A DNA stretch of 64,000 bases from Vulcanibacillus modesticaldus (GCF_001730235.1 NZ_MIJF01000001.1:97987-161986); one strand, 5' to 3'; numbered from the stretch's first letter, positions 10,967 to 21,417 are shown. Notes: generated by a model from the sequence alone, not told the origin. Numbers and translations: made by a program.

Positions 10967-11428
10967 ATGAGCAAACGGATTACTGAAATCGTTGAAAAAA
11001 TGGCCTTGCCTATATTAGAAGAACAAAATTTAGAACTTGTTGATATAGAATATAAGAAAGAAGGCAGTAATTGGTTTTTAAGGGTTTATATTGACAAAGA
11101 AAATGGTTCAGTAGATATTGAAGACTGTGGAAGAGTTAGCGAAGCGTTAAGTATCGAGCTAGATAAAGTTGATCCTATCTCCAACCCATACTTTTTAGAA
11201 GTATCTTCACCTGGAGCTGAGCGTCCACTCAAGAATGAAAAAGATTTGCTTAAGGCTGTAGGGAAGCATGTACATATAACAACTTATGAGCCAATAAATG
11301 ATCAAAAGATATTTGAAGGAGAGTTAGTAAATTTTGTTCAAAACACTTTGACTATAATTACTGATGAAAAAGAAATTAAAATTCCTTACGAAAAGGTAGC
11401 TAGTGCTAGATTAGCATTAGTTTTATAA
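10967..11428 (+). CDS. rimP: Ribosome maturation factor RimP
   Basis: Needed for maturation of the 30S subunit; B. subtilis name ylxS. 153 residues with an N-terminal alpha/beta domain ([22 protein letters not shown]) and an SH3-like C-terminal domain. The conserved segment [16 protein letters not shown] is present. A strong AAAGGAGG places the ATG. It is the first gene of the nusA-infB operon and is followed by nusA after 19 bases. Confidence 0.95.
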   Translation: MSKRITEIVEKMALPILEEQNLELVDIEYKKEGSNWFLRVYIDKENGSVDIEDCGRVSEALSIELDKVDPISNPYFLEVSSPGAERPLKNEKDLLKAVGKHVHITTYEPINDQKIFEGELVNFVQNTLTIITDEKEIKIPYEKVASARLALVL

Positions 11429-11447
11429 AAAGAAAGGAGGAGAAACT

Positions 11448-12488
11448 GTGAATTCTCAGTTTATAGACGCATTAAATGAACTCGAAAAAGAAAAAGGAAT
11501 TAGTAAAGAAGTTTTAATTGAAGCTATTGAAGCTGCATTGATTTCTGGTTATAAGAGAAATTTCCATTCTGCCCAAAATGTTAGAGTAGATATTGATAGG
11601 GAAAATGGTGATGTAAAAGTTTTAGCAAGAAAAACAGTGGTTGATGAGGTAATTGACCCCAGGTTAGAAATATCATTAGAGGCTGCTCGTCAAATCAATC
11701 CAAATTATCAATTAGCTGATATTGTGGAAATTGAAGTTACTCCTAAGGATTTCGGCAGAATCGCTGCTCAAACCGCCAAACAAGTTGTTACCCAACGAAT
11801 TAGAGAAGCAGAGAGAGGAGTAATTTACGAAACATTTGTCGATAGAGAAGAAGATATAGTAACTGGAATCGTACAAAGAAAAGACCAACGTTTTTACTAT
11901 ATTGATCTAGGTAAAACTGAAGCATTATTACCTATAAATGAACTTATGCCTACTGAATCAGTTAAACAAGGTGACAGATTAAAAGTTTATATTACAAAGG
12001 TTGATAAAACGACAAAAGGCCCACAAATCTTCGTATCAAGAACTCATCCTGGATTATTGAAAAGATTATTTGAATTAGAAGTACCAGAGATATTCGATGG
12101 GGTCGTAGAAATTAAATCCGTTGCAAGGGAAGCGGGGCATCGTTCTAAAATAGCTGTATATTCACAAAATGAAGATGTGGATCCTGTAGGAGCTTGTGTA
12201 GGTCCAAAAGGTATGAGAGTTCAAACAATCGTTAATGAATTAAATGGTGAAAAGATTGACATCGTCAAGTGGTCAAAAGACATTGAAACATTTATTTCCA
12301 ATGCTTTAAGTCCTTCTAAGGTATTAGAAGTGGAAATTAACGAAGAAGAAAGAACAGCAAAAGTGATCGTACCTGACTATCAGTTGTCCTTAGCAATTGG
12401 TAAAGAGGGACAAAATGCAAGACTTGCAGCTAAGTTAACTGGATGGAAGATCGACATTAAGAGTGAGTCTCAAGTTGGTTCTGAATAG
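11448..12488 (+). CDS. nusA: Transcription termination/antitermination factor NusA
   Basis: Binds RNA polymerase and modulates pausing and intrinsic termination. Order: N-terminal polymerase-binding domain (1-125), S1 domain (about 130-200), then two KH domains, with GPKGMRVQTIVNEL and AIGKEGQNARLAAKLTGW as their GxxG loops. 346 residues, the short Firmicutes form lacking the C-terminal acidic repeats of enterobacteria. The start is GTG at 11448, with GAAAGGAGG at 11432-11440. rnpM follows after 20 bases. Confidence 0.96.
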   Translation: MNSQFIDALNELEKEKGISKEVLIEAIEAALISGYKRNFHSAQNVRVDIDRENGDVKVLARKTVVDEVIDPRLEISLEAARQINPNYQLADIVEIEVTPKDFGRIAAQTAKQVVTQRIREAERGVIYETFVDREEDIVTGIVQRKDQRFYYIDLGKTEALLPINELMPTESVKQGDRLKVYITKVDKTTKGPQIFVSRTHPGLLKRLFELEVPEIFDGVVEIKSVAREAGHRSKIAVYSQNEDVDPVGACVGPKGMRVQTIVNELNGEKIDIVKWSKDIETFISNALSPSKVLEVEINEEERTAKVIVPDYQLSLAIGKEGQNARLAAKLTGWKIDIKSESQVGSE

Positions 12489-12508
12489 AATTGATAGGGG
12501 GTGGTAGA

Positions 12509-12778
12509 ATGAAAAAAATACCCATGCGCAAATGCGTAGCCTGTCAGGAAATGAAACCAAAAAGAGAGCTTCTTCGTATTGTTCGAACTCCTGAAAAGGA
12601 TGTTGTAATTGATTTAAAGGGTAAAAAATCTGGTAGAGGAGCTTACATCTGTTACGGTTCAGAATGCCTGCAAAAAGCTAAGAAGAGAAAATCCCTCGAT
12701 CGTGCCCTTGAGGTAGTTATAAGTGATGAAGTTTATGAACAATTACAATCGGAGATTGAAGGTTACCGTGAAAAATAA
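12509..12778 (+). CDS. rnpM: RNA-binding protein YlxR (RNase P modulator RnpM)
   Basis: Small basic protein of the YlxR/DUF448 family. The family has been described as binding RNase P RNA and modulating its activity. Visible motifs are MRKCVACQEMKPKRELLRI at the N-terminus and the signature GRGAYIC in the middle. A longer reading from TTG 12491 would add six residues, but AGGGGGTGG at 12496-12504 points to ATG 12509 and an 89-residue product. The gene overlaps ylxQ by 11 bases, and both are RNA-binding proteins in the nusA-infB operon. Confidence 0.93.
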   Translation: MKKIPMRKCVACQEMKPKRELLRIVRTPEKDVVIDLKGKKSGRGAYICYGSECLQKAKKRKSLDRALEVVISDEVYEQLQSEIEGYREK

Positions 12779-13073
12779 TAAATTTTTCTCTTTATTAGGT
12801 TTAGCTGCGCGGGCAAGAAAGATTATATCTGGTGAAGAATTATTGATTAAAGGAATTCAAACTGGAAAAGTTTTTTTGGTAATAATTGCTCAAGATGCTT
12901 CTGAGAACACGAGAAAAAAACTTACAGATAAGTGCTCGTACTACAATATACCTTATAAAGTATCATTTGAACGGGAACAGTTAGGTCATGCAATTGGTAA
13001 GTTTTCTCGGGTAGCGATTGGGATTACTGATCAGGGTTTTAGTAAGCAATTAAATAAAATATTAGAAGAGTAG
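12768..13073 (+). CDS. rplGA: L7Ae/L30e-family RNA-binding protein YlxQ
   Basis: Kink-turn RNA-binding protein of the ribosomal L7Ae family, B. subtilis ylxQ. Residues FFSLLGLAARARKIISGEELL near the start and an internal hydrophobic VFLVIIAQDAS strand are typical. The open frame extends to an ATG at 12723, but that portion lies wholly within rnpM. The likely start is GTG 12768, giving 101 residues, with AAGG five bases before it and an 11-base overlap with rnpM that allows coupling. Confidence 0.9.
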   Translation: MKNNKFFSLLGLAARARKIISGEELLIKGIQTGKVFLVIIAQDASENTRKKLTDKCSYYNIPYKVSFEREQLGHAIGKFSRVAIGITDQGFSKQLNKILEE

Positions 13074-13091
13074 AAATCTGGGGGTGAAATA

Positions 13092-15329
13092 ATGGGTAAG
13101 ATTAGAGTTTATGAATTGGCAAAAAAACATAATATCCAAAGTAAAGAAATGATCAATGTTTTAAAGAAATTAAATCTTCCTGTTAATAATCATATGAGTA
13201 CCGTTGATGATGAAATGATAAAAAAGATTGAGGAGTATTTCACATCTTTAAAACAAGGCGATAGCTCTAAACAAAATAAAACAACTAAGGCTAACAAGAA
13301 AAACCAAAAGAACCAAAAGGACAGCAAGAAAAGAGATAAAGAGGGAATAAGTAAAGTGAGCAGTAAAGAAGTAAGCAATACAGAAATTAAAGAAGATGAA
13401 CCTATTGATGATAAGGAATTAGTTGCTAGTGCGAAGAAAAAGACCAAATCTAATAAAAAACGTTTTGATGATAATAAAGTTAGCGATAGTACAAAGAATG
13501 GCAAAAAAGGTAAAGCTAATAAAAAGAAAAATAAAAACAAAAAAGAAGCAGAGGAAAAAAGAGTTACACCTAATAAAACACCAGAAAAAATCGTTTATAC
13601 TGGCTCATTAACAGTAGGAGAATTAGCCAAACAATTAGGTAAAGAAACTTCTGAGATTATCAAAAAATTAATGTTTTTAGGTATTATGGCGACTATTAAC
13701 CAAGAAATCGAGTTTGACGCTATCCAATTAATAGCCGAGGAGTATGGCGTTAAGGTCGAAGAAAAGATAGAAGTTGACGAAGATCAATTTGAATTATTTG
13801 ATGATGAGGACAGAGAAGAAGATTTGGTTGAGCGTCCGCCTGTAGTAACCATAATGGGTCACGTTGACCATGGTAAAACTACACTACTTGATGCTATCCG
13901 TAATTCTAAGATAACTGCAAAAGAAGCTGGTGGTATTACTCAACATATTGGTGCTTATCAAGTAGAGATCAATGGTAAAAAAATTACGTTCCTAGATACC
14001 CCAGGACATGCCGCATTTACATCTATGAGAGCTAGAGGAGCACAAGTTACTGACATTACAATCTTGGTTGTAGCTGCTGATGATGGTGTGATGCCACAAA
14101 CGGTCGAGGCAATTAACCACGCTAAAGCTGCCAATGCTCCAATCATTGTAGCAGTAAACAAAATTGATAAACCAGAAGCTAATATTGAAAAGGTTAAACA
14201 AGAATTAACTGAATATGGTTTAGTTCCTGAAGAATGGGGCGGCGATACTATCTATGTGCCTGTGTCCGCTCTCAAACAACAAGGCTTAGATGATTTATTA
14301 GAGATGATTCTACTTGTCGCTGAAGTTGAGGAATTAAAGGCTAATCCTAATCGTTTAGCAAGGGGTACAATTATTGAATCACAATTAGATAGAGGAAGAG
14401 GCGCTGTAGCAACTGTGTTAGTTCAAAAAGGAACTTTACGCGTTGGAGATCCAATAGTTGCCGGTATCACATATGGTAAGGTTAGGGCGATTGTTAATGA
14501 TCGAGGAAAGAGAATCAAAGAAGCAGGTCCTTCTACACCTGTGGAGATAACCGGGCTTAATGAAGTTCCTCAAGCTGGGGATCAATTTATTGCATTTGAA
14601 GAAGAAAGAAAAGCAAGAATAATTGGTGAGAAAAGAGCTTTAAGGGCTAGACAAGAAGAATTAAATGCTACTTCACGTGTTACTCTTGATGATTTATATA
14701 AACGAATTCAAGAAGGCGATATAAAAGAACTTAATGTCATTATTAAAGGTGATGTACAAGGTTCTGTTGAAGCTTTACAGGGAGCTTTAGAAAAAATTGA
14801 GGTTGAAGGAGTTCGTGTTAAGATTATTCATAAAGGTGTTGGTGCGATTACAGAGACTGACGTAACCTTAGCATCAGCATCCAATGCCATAATTATCGGC
14901 TTCAATGTTCGTCCTGAACCACAGGCACGAACCTCAGCAGAACGTGAAAAAGTTGATATCCGTTTACATCGTATTATATATAATGTAATTGAAGAAATTG
15001 AGGCAGCATTACGGGGAATGTTAGATCCGGAATATGAAGAAGTTATCACTGGTCGTGCTGATGTAAGACAAATCTTTAAAGCTTCTAATATCGGTACAAT
15101 TGCTGGGTGTATGGTTACCGAAGGCAAAATAGTTCGTAGTGCTTCAGTTAGGGTCATAAGAGATGGAGTAGTAATCTTTGAGGGTAAAATCGATTCACTG
15201 AAGCGTTATAAAGATGACGTTAAAGAAGTAGCTCAAGGATATGAATGTGGAATAACTATTGAAAAGTTCAATGATATTAAAGATGGAGATATTATTGAAT
15301 CCTTTGTTTTAGAAGCTGTAAAAAAATGA
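13092..15329 (+). CDS. infB: Translation initiation factor IF-2
   Basis: GTPase that places initiator tRNA on the 30S subunit and promotes subunit joining. Order: N-terminal IF2N fold (1-55); a long Lys/Glu/Asn-rich linker (about 55-170) of low complexity; a second IF2N fold (about 171-225); the G domain with GHVDHGKT at 256-263, DTPGH near 302 and NKID near 356; then domains II, III and the fMet-tRNA-binding C-terminal domain. 745 residues, intact. The ATG follows GGGGTGA. The poly-A-rich linker DNA creates several spurious frames. Confidence 0.97.
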   Translation: MGKIRVYELAKKHNIQSKEMINVLKKLNLPVNNHMSTVDDEMIKKIEEYFTSLKQGDSSKQNKTTKANKKNQKNQKDSKKRDKEGISKVSSKEVSNTEIKEDEPIDDKELVASAKKKTKSNKKRFDDNKVSDSTKNGKKGKANKKKNKNKKEAEEKRVTPNKTPEKIVYTGSLTVGELAKQLGKETSEIIKKLMFLGIMATINQEIEFDAIQLIAEEYGVKVEEKIEVDEDQFELFDDEDREEDLVERPPVVTIMGHVDHGKTTLLDAIRNSKITAKEAGGITQHIGAYQVEINGKKITFLDTPGHAAFTSMRARGAQVTDITILVVAADDGVMPQTVEAINHAKAANAPIIVAVNKIDKPEANIEKVKQELTEYGLVPEEWGGDTIYVPVSALKQQGLDDLLEMILLVAEVEELKANPNRLARGTIIESQLDRGRGAVATVLVQKGTLRVGDPIVAGITYGKVRAIVNDRGKRIKEAGPSTPVEITGLNEVPQAGDQFIAFEEERKARIIGEKRALRARQEELNATSRVTLDDLYKRIQEGDIKELNVIIKGDVQGSVEALQGALEKIEVEGVRVKIIHKGVGAITETDVTLASASNAIIIGFNVRPEPQARTSAEREKVDIRLHRIIYNVIEEIEAALRGMLDPEYEEVITGRADVRQIFKASNIGTIAGCMVTEGKIVRSASVRVIRDGVVIFEGKIDSLKRYKDDVKEVAQGYECGITIEKFNDIKDGDIIESFVLEAVKK

Positions 15330-15339
15330 GGTGAGTCAC

Positions 15340-15690
15340 ATGGCAAAGGTGCGAGTTGGCAGAGTAGGTGAACAAATCAAAAAAGAGATAAGCCAGCTTA
15401 TTCAATACGAATTAAAGGACCCAAGAGTAGGGTTTGTCACTGTGACAGGTGTTGAGGTAACTGGTGATTTATCTCAAGCCATTATCTATGTAAGTATTAT
15501 GGGCTCAGAAGAGGAAGTCAAAGATTCTCAAATGGCTCTTGAAAAGGCTAAAGGATTTTTAAGAACTGAAATTGGAAAAAGAATAAGATTAAGGCATACA
15601 CCCGAGTTAATATTTAAGATCGATGAGTCAATTGCATATGGAAGTAAGATAGAAAAATTATTAAAAGAGATTAAGGAAACTGATCAGTGA
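15340..15690 (+). CDS. rbfA: 30S ribosome-binding factor RbfA
   Basis: KH-like protein that binds late 30S precursors during 16S rRNA 5'-end maturation. 116 residues from ATG 15340, chosen because GAGGTGAG (15328-15335) is correctly spaced; the upstream GTG 15331 lies within that SD. The family segments IKKEISQLIQYELKDPRVG and the C-terminal LRHTPELIFKIDES are clear. It follows infB and overlaps the nrnA start (TGATG). Confidence 0.94.
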   Translation: MAKVRVGRVGEQIKKEISQLIQYELKDPRVGFVTVTGVEVTGDLSQAIIYVSIMGSEEEVKDSQMALEKAKGFLRTEIGKRIRLRHTPELIFKIDESIAYGSKIEKLLKEIKETDQ

Positions 15691-16697
15691 TGGAATCGTA
15701 TCGTAAGATGTTAACTAATGCGGCAAATTTTATAAATGATTATGATAATTTTTTGATTGTGTCCCATGTCAATCCTGATGGGGACACAATTTCTTCTTCC
15801 TTAGCAATGGCTCATCTTTTGAAATCATTGGGAAAATCTTTTACCTTAGTTAATGAAAATGTAATTCCTCAAAAATATAGTTTTTTAACAGGAGCTAATG
15901 AGATATCTTTAATAAGTGAAATGGATGAAAACGAAAAGTTTTCTTATGTTATCACGATTGATGTTGCTGATAAAAAAAGGGCGGGAGAAATAGATTATCT
16001 CTTAACTTCTGACGTTAAACTATTAAATATTGACCATCATCCAACCAATGACAAATTTGGTGACGTGAATTTGGTATTACCCACAGCAGCTGCAACGGCT
16101 GAGGTTGTTTATGATTTAGTTAAAGAAATGAATGCAGCCATTGATAAGGAATTAGCCACTTATATTTATACAGGATTGTTGACCGATACGGGCGGTTTTC
16201 GCTATTCTAATACCACATCGAAGGTTATGAGAATCGCTGCTGAATTACTTGACCATGATATTTCTCCAAGTAATATCGCAGAGATTACCTTGGAAACAAT
16301 GACAAAAAGCTTTCTAAACCTTTTGAAAATTGCACTAGATAAATTAGAAGTTGTTTTGGATGGTCGGATCGCTTGGACTACCTTAACATTAGCTGATCTC
16401 TCTGATGATAATAATTCAGACAACACTGAAGGCATTGTTAACTATACACGTAATATTGAGGGAGTAGAAGTCGGGATCCTATTTAAAGAGGTAAAAGATA
16501 ATCAATTCAAGGTTAGTATCCGTTCCAAAAGATTTATTGATGTTGGGGACATTGCTAAAAGTTTTGGTGGTGGAGGTCATATGAGAGCGGCTGGCTTTAC
16601 ATATGAAGGAACATTAGAATCAATTAAAGAAAAAATTGTGAATAAAATAAGGCAAACAAAAGGGTGGCAACAACTTGAGAAAGAATCAGACATTTGA
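15690..16697 (+). CDS. nrnA: DHH-family oligoribonuclease / phosphatase NrnA
   Basis: Bifunctional enzyme of Firmicutes that degrades nano-RNAs and dephosphorylates 3'-phosphoadenosine 5'-phosphate. The DHH domain shows VSHVNPDGDTISSSLA and LNIDHHPTN; the C-terminal DHHA1 domain ends with GGGGHMRAAGF. The start is ATG 15690 overlapping the rbfA stop, for 335 residues; the in-frame GTG at 15687 is less likely. No strong SD is visible, which fits translational coupling. The B. subtilis orthologue lies elsewhere (ytqI), but rbfA-nrnA-truB is a common order in other Firmicutes. Confidence 0.93.
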   Translation: MESYRKMLTNAANFINDYDNFLIVSHVNPDGDTISSSLAMAHLLKSLGKSFTLVNENVIPQKYSFLTGANEISLISEMDENEKFSYVITIDVADKKRAGEIDYLLTSDVKLLNIDHHPTNDKFGDVNLVLPTAAATAEVVYDLVKEMNAAIDKELATYIYTGLLTDTGGFRYSNTTSKVMRIAAELLDHDISPSNIAEITLETMTKSFLNLLKIALDKLEVVLDGRIAWTTLTLADLSDDNNSDNTEGIVNYTRNIEGVEVGILFKEVKDNQFKVSIRSKRFIDVGDIAKSFGGGGHMRAAGFTYEGTLESIKEKIVNKIRQTKGWQQLEKESDI

Positions 16698-17589
16698 TGG
16701 CGTATTGCCAATTAATAAACCAGCGGGAATGACGTCACACGATGTTGTGGCATCTCTTAGAAGAATTTTGGGTATAAAAAAGATTGGACACGCAGGAACC
16801 TTAGATCCTGAAGTTACTGGGGTTCTTCCAATCTGTATCGGTAAGGCGACTAGAATATCTGAATTCTTAATGGAAAGCCCCAAGAAATATCAGGGTCAAT
16901 TAACACTTGGAAAATCTACAACAACACAAGATTTTACTGGAGAAACCACTGAAAGAGTGGATGTCTATGGTGTGACAAAGGAAGAAATAGAGAGGGTATT
17001 TGAAAGTTTCATAGGAGAAATAGAGCAAGTTCCTCCTATGTATTCTTCTGTAAAAATTCATGGTAAAAAGCTATATGAATTAGCTAGACAAGGAAAAGAA
17101 GTTGTACGTAAACCGAGAAAAGTTACCATTTATGATTTGAAGCTAATTGGTTGTGATTTAGAACATAATAATCCAACCATTGATTTTCAAGTGGTCTGTT
17201 CCAAAGGGACATATGTTAGAACATTATGCGTAGATATTGGTAACAAGCTAGGCTATCCTGCTCATATGTCAAAACTAGTTAGGCTAGAGAGTGGTTCCTT
17301 TAATCTAGAGCAGTCATTATCACTTGAAGAAGTCGAAAGACACGTGAAAGAGAATAAATTGGATGAAATTCTCGTTCCAATGGCTAATTCTTTACCTGAT
17401 TTTCAAGAAGTAGTATTATCAGACGAAGAAATTTTGAATAAAGTATTTAATGGCCAAGTGATTAGAGTAGAATCTCTAAAATTTGATGAAGGTATCTTTA
17501 AGGTAGTGAATAGAGATGGTAAATTGGTTGCCCTATATGAAAAGGCTAAAGATAGTTTGATAGCTAAACCCATCAAAGTGTTTAAATGA
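16675..17589 (+). CDS. truB: tRNA pseudouridine(55) synthase TruB
   Basis: Makes pseudouridine 55 in the T-loop of tRNAs. The catalytic Asp lies in GHAGTLDPEVTGVLP near residue 42, after INKPAGMTSHDVV. Further conserved blocks are PPMYSSVKIHGKKLYE and SKGTYVRTL. 304 residues. The start is TTG 16675, overlapping nrnA by 23 bases; GGTGG at 16663-16667 can serve as SD, and no in-frame ATG is available before the conserved region. Confidence 0.94.
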   Translation: MRKNQTFDGVLPINKPAGMTSHDVVASLRRILGIKKIGHAGTLDPEVTGVLPICIGKATRISEFLMESPKKYQGQLTLGKSTTTQDFTGETTERVDVYGVTKEEIERVFESFIGEIEQVPPMYSSVKIHGKKLYELARQGKEVVRKPRKVTIYDLKLIGCDLEHNNPTIDFQVVCSKGTYVRTLCVDIGNKLGYPAHMSKLVRLESGSFNLEQSLSLEEVERHVKENKLDEILVPMANSLPDFQEVVLSDEEILNKVFNGQVIRVESLKFDEGIFKVVNRDGKLVALYEKAKDSLIAKPIKVFK

Positions 17590-17638
17590 TGACAGAAAAA
17601 ATGTGAACTCTTAAATAAAGATAAATAAGGTGACTATT

Positions 17639-18583
17639 ATGCAGATTTATCAGATTGAATATCCAATATCTCAAGATAATTTTCAACCGAGTGTAATTGC
17701 AATAGGTTATTTCGATGGGGTACATCTTGGGCATCAACAGGTAATTAGCAGGGCATGTGAAAAGGCTAATGAACTGAATTTACCATGTGGTGTAATGACT
17801 TTTTCACCTCACCCAAAGGAAGTCTTGGGAATAGGGGCAAAAATTGATCAAATAACTCCGCTTGAAAGTAAGTTAAAGTTATTTGAAAAAATGGGGATAG
17901 ATATTTGCTATATTGTCCATTTTACAAAGCATTTTGCTGCAATTACACCTGAACAGTTTATTGAGGATATTTTAATTAAACTAAATGTAAAAGGAGTTGT
18001 CGTTGGTTTTGACTACACCTTTGGTGATAAAGGAGTAGGCAATCCGGAAACCCTCAGGGACTACGCTGAAGGTCGTTATACTGTTGATATTATAGAACCT
18101 ATTTTTGACCAAGGTAAGAAAGTGAGTAGTACTAGGATACGAAATTTATTAGCATCCGGTAAAGTTTCAGAAGTGAAAAGATTGCTTGGAAGGAATTATT
18201 CCTTCTTAGGAAAAGTTATCCACGGTCAAAAATTAGGTAGAACAATTGGATTTCCAACTGCAAATCTAGAGCTGTTAGAACATTACACCTTAATTAAAAA
18301 TGGTGTGTATGTTGTAAGGGTCAAAAATAAAGGTAGATCATTCTTAGGGCTAATGAATGTTGGATTTAAACCAACTGTTAATGATAAAAAGGTTACCTCT
18401 TACGAAATTCATATTTTAGACTTTAATGAGGATATCTATGGTCAAGTACTAGAGGTTGAACTATTAGAGTATATTAGGGAAGAAATTAAATTCAAAAATA
18501 TTGACCAGTTAAAAGAACAGATCAAAAAGGATTTATTTTCTTTACATTCATGGTATAATTATGCTATACTTCATAAGGGTTAA
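17639..18583 (+). CDS. ribF: Bifunctional riboflavin kinase / FAD synthetase
   Basis: Converts riboflavin to FMN and then FAD. The N-terminal nucleotidyltransferase shows GYFDGVHLGHQQVI and GFDYTFGDKGVG, then VSSTRIRNLLASG. The C-terminal riboflavin kinase shows KLGRTIGFPTANLE and LMNVGFKPT. The frame opens at GTG 17630, but AAGGTGA at 17627-17633 indicates ATG 17639 and 314 residues. The rpsO promoter lies inside the last codons of this gene. No FMN riboswitch is seen upstream. Confidence 0.95.
   Translation: MQIYQIEYPISQDNFQPSVIAIGYFDGVHLGHQQVISRACEKANELNLPCGVMTFSPHPKEVLGIGAKIDQITPLESKLKLFEKMGIDICYIVHFTKHFAAITPEQFIEDILIKLNVKGVVVGFDYTFGDKGVGNPETLRDYAEGRYTVDIIEPIFDQGKKVSSTRIRNLLASGKVSEVKRLLGRNYSFLGKVIHGQKLGRTIGFPTANLELLEHYTLIKNGVYVVRVKNKGRSFLGLMNVGFKPTVNDKKVTSYEIHILDFNEDIYGQVLEVELLEYIREEIKFKNIDQLKEQIKKDLFSLHSWYNYAILHKG
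18541..18570 (+). promoter_or_regulatory. Extended -10 sigma-A promoter for rpsO
   Basis: TTTACA (18541-18546), an 18-base spacer and TGCTATACT (TG at 18562-18563, TATACT at 18565-18570), located within the 3' end of ribF. Transcription would begin near 18577, giving an 80-base rpsO leader. Confidence 0.75.
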
Positions 18584-18656
18584 CCCATACGCGGATAAAC
18601 GATTTCACCGACGTTTTTCTGGGAATGGGCGAAATTATTAGAGGAGGTGGATCAGG
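18577..18656 (+). promoter_or_regulatory. rpsO 5' leader, candidate S15 autoregulatory RNA
   Basis: About 80 untranslated bases before rpsO. CCCAT (18584-18588) can pair with ATGGG (18625-18629), enclosing an inner AAACG/CGTTT stem (18597-18601 with 18612-18616), so a branched fold just before the SD is possible. S15 of several bacteria represses its own mRNA through such leader structures. No sequence match to a known leader class was verified; the call rests on position and pairing. Confidence 0.45.
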
Positions 18657-18926
18657 ATGGCATTAACTCAAGAACGTAAACAACAAATTATTGACGAATT
18701 TAAAGTACATGAGAACGATACCGGTTCTCCAGAAGTACAAATCGCTATCCTTACTGAGAAAATTAATTATTTAAATGAGCATTTACGTGTTCACAAGAAG
18801 GATCATCATTCACGTCGTGGTTTGTTGAAAATGGTTGGACAACGCCGTAATTTATTAAGCTACTTAAAGGCAAAAGATATCCAACGTTATCGTGAGTTGA
18901 TTAACAAATTAGGATTACGCAGATAG
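18657..18926 (+). CDS. rpsO: 30S ribosomal protein S15
   Basis: Primary 16S rRNA-binding protein of the 30S platform. 89 residues, normal length. Conserved [17 protein letters not shown] segment [19 protein letters not shown], then [19 protein letters not shown], then the C-terminal [24 protein letters not shown] precedes the ATG. It has its own promoter and a strong terminator, and is followed by pnp, as in most bacteria. Confidence 0.98.
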   Translation: MALTQERKQQIIDEFKVHENDTGSPEVQIAILTEKINYLNEHLRVHKKDHHSRRGLLKMVGQRRNLLSYLKAKDIQRYRELINKLGLRR

Positions 18927-18955
18927 GATAGGACTGTGTTTTAAAGAAGGCTATC

Positions 18956-18981
18956 AAAGCGGGGAGTGTTCCCGCTTTTTT
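18956..18981 (+). terminator. Terminator after rpsO
   Basis: AAAGCGGG (18956-18963), loop GAGTGTT, CCCGCTTT (18971-18978), followed by further T residues. A classic intrinsic terminator separating rpsO from pnp. Confidence 0.88.
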
Positions 18982-19087
18982 AATACATATTTTTTATAAA
19001 TATTTATTTTATATTTTTTTTAGCAGGAAATAATAAAAAGCATATACATGACTGATTCTGTGTTTTGAGAGGAGGCAAAATTTTTAT

Positions 19088-21187
19088 ATGGAGATGGAAA
19101 AAAAAGTTTATGAAATTGATTTAGCTGGGCATCCATTAGTTATTGAAACTGGACAATTGGCTAAACAAGCTAATGGTTCGGTTTTAGTAAGATATGGAGA
19201 TACAGTTATTTTGGCTGCTGTAACAGCGTCAAAAGAGCCGAAGGATCTTGATTTCTTTCCATTAACAGTAAATTATGAAGAAAGATTATATGCGGTTGGT
19301 AAAATCCCTGGTGGCTTTATTAAGCGAGAGGGAAGACCGAGTGATAAGGCGATTTTAGCATCACGTTTGATCGATAGACCAATAAGGCCGCTATTCCCAG
19401 ATGGGTTTAGAAATGAAGTTCAGGTTTATACTACGGTTTTATCTGCTGATCCAAATTGTCCTTCAGAAATTGCTGCAATGTTTGGGACATCTTTAGCTTT
19501 ATCAATATCTGATATCCCATTCATGGGACCAATTGCAGGTGTAATCGTTGGGAGGGTTGATGGTGAGTTTGTAATCAATCCATCCACAGAACAGATGGCC
19601 AACAGTGATATCCATTTGATTGTAGCAGGAACAAAAAATGCTATTAATATGGTTGAAGCTGGAGCAAAGATGGTTTCAGAGGACGTTATGCTTGAAGCGA
19701 TTATGTTCGGGCATGAGAAGATTAAGGAATTGATCAGTTTCCAAGAAAAGATTGTCGAGGAAATAGGTAAGGAAAAGATGGAGGTTATACTTCATCAAAT
19801 TGACCCCGAATTGGATAAGATTGTTAGAGAGTATGCAAAAGACAAACTGATTGAAGCTATTCAGATCGAAGAAAAGCAAGCTAGACAAAGCGCAATCGAT
19901 AAAGTTATGGAAGAAGCCGTTGAACATTTTTCAGAAGAGTATGAAGAACAGATCGGCATGATAAATGAGGTTTTAAATAAAATCGTCAAAGAAGAGGTAA
20001 GACGATTGATCTTGTTTGAAAACAAGAGACCTGACGGAAGAGCTTTGGATGAAATCAGACCTATTAGTTGTGAAGTGGGTTTACTACCAAGGACACATGG
20101 TTCTGGCTTGTTTACACGCGGTCAAACTCAAGCATTAAGTATCTGTACTTTAGGAGCTTTAGGTGATGTTCAAATATTAGATGGTTTAGATTTAGAGGAG
20201 TCAAAGCGGTTTATGCATCACTACAATTTTCCACCATATAGTGTTGGTGAAGCAAGACCAATGCGTGGCCCTGGTAGAAGAGAAATTGGTCATGGGGCTT
20301 TAGGTGAAAGAGCATTAGAGCCAATTATTCCATCAGAAGATGAGTTTCCATATACTATTCGGTTAGTTTCTGAAGTATTAGAGTCAAATGGCTCTACGTC
20401 ACAGGCTAGTATCTGTGGTAGTACTTTAGCTTTAATGCATGCCGGAGTGCCAATTAAAGCACCAGTTGCAGGTATAGCGATGGGGCTTGTTAAAGAAGGG
20501 GATAAGGTAGCCGTTTTAACTGATATCCAAGGTATGGAAGATCATCTAGGAGATATGGATTTTAAAGTAGCTGGTACAAGTGAAGGAATTACTGCTTTAC
20601 AAATGGATATTAAGATCAGTGGAATTAACAGAGAAATCTTAGAAAAAGCTTTAGAACAAGCTAAGGTCGGAAGATTATTTATTCTTGAAAAAATGTTAGC
20701 TGCGATTCCTGAACCAAATAAACAGCTATCAAAATATGCTCCTAAGATAACAACTATTAAAATAAATCCAGATAAAATAAGGGATGTAATCGGGCCAAGC
20801 GGTAGAATTATTAACAAGATAATAGATGATACTGGAGTAAAAATTGATATCGAACAAGATGGTCGTATTTTTATCGCCTCAGTAGATGAAGAGATGAATG
20901 AAAAAGCTAAGAAGATTATCGAAGACTTAGTGAGGGAAGTTGAGGTTGGACAGACCTATCTTGGGACAGTTAAGCGGATTGAGAAATTTGGTGCATTCGT
21001 TGAAATCATTCAAGGAAAAGAAGGACTTGTCCATATCTCTCAGATAGATGTAAAGCGAGTAGATAAGATTGAGGATGTACTATCTGTAGGAGATACCATC
21101 TTAGTAAAAGTTACTGAAATTGATAACCAAGGACGTATCAACTTGTCACGAAAAGCTGTCCTAAAAGAACAAGCAAGCGAAAAATAA
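19088..21187 (+). CDS. pnp: Polyribonucleotide nucleotidyltransferase
   Basis: Phosphorolytic 3'-5' exoribonuclease of the RNA degradosome. Two RNase PH domains (first about 1-215, second about 310-545) are joined by a helical linker; a KH domain follows with [12 protein letters not shown] near 565, then an S1 domain from [19 protein letters not shown] near 620. 699 residues, intact. The ATG at 19088 follows GAGGAGG at a slightly long spacing; a second in-frame ATG is at 19094. rny and RNase J, two other decay enzymes, are also encoded in this window. Confidence 0.97.
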   Translation: MEMEKKVYEIDLAGHPLVIETGQLAKQANGSVLVRYGDTVILAAVTASKEPKDLDFFPLTVNYEERLYAVGKIPGGFIKREGRPSDKAILASRLIDRPIRPLFPDGFRNEVQVYTTVLSADPNCPSEIAAMFGTSLALSISDIPFMGPIAGVIVGRVDGEFVINPSTEQMANSDIHLIVAGTKNAINMVEAGAKMVSEDVMLEAIMFGHEKIKELISFQEKIVEEIGKEKMEVILHQIDPELDKIVREYAKDKLIEAIQIEEKQARQSAIDKVMEEAVEHFSEEYEEQIGMINEVLNKIVKEEVRRLILFENKRPDGRALDEIRPISCEVGLLPRTHGSGLFTRGQTQALSICTLGALGDVQILDGLDLEESKRFMHHYNFPPYSVGEARPMRGPGRREIGHGALGERALEPIIPSEDEFPYTIRLVSEVLESNGSTSQASICGSTLALMHAGVPIKAPVAGIAMGLVKEGDKVAVLTDIQGMEDHLGDMDFKVAGTSEGITALQMDIKISGINREILEKALEQAKVGRLFILEKMLAAIPEPNKQLSKYAPKITTIKINPDKIRDVIGPSGRIINKIIDDTGVKIDIEQDGRIFIASVDEEMNEKAKKIIEDLVREVEVGQTYLGTVKRIEKFGAFVEIIQGKEGLVHISQIDVKRVDKIEDVLSVGDTILVKVTEIDNQGRINLSRKAVLKEQASEK

Positions 21188-21216
21188 GAGTCAGATCCAA
21201 TATCTGTCTCTTTTTT
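21187..21216 (+). terminator. Terminator after pnp
   Basis: AGAG-T-CAGAT (21187-21196), loop CCAAT, ATCTG-T-CTCT (21202-21211) with one internal T-T mismatch, followed by TTTTT. It begins at the last base of the pnp stop codon. Confidence 0.8.
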
Positions 21217-21349
21217 AATTTATCAGAAAGTGTTCTAAGTAAATAAGCCCCCCAATATATCTTAAGTAAGAGACGACTAAAATTCATGTAAGTGTTGTGT
21301 TTTGTATAAGTGCGACTTTTGGAACCAAAATACAACTACTAAAAAAAAA

Positions 21350-21381
21350 GAGGTAGTTTTACTGAAAAATGAGGTAGTTTT
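21350..21381 (+). repeat. 11-base direct repeat upstream of ylxY
   Basis: GAGGTAGTTTT occurs at 21350-21360 and again at 21371-21381, a 21-base period or two helical turns. It sits 37-68 bases before the ylxY start. It could be a pair of binding sites; no known regulator is recognised. Confidence 0.4.
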
Positions 21382-21417
21382 GAAAATGGTGAAAAGCTAT
21401 TAGAAATGGGGAGTCTT

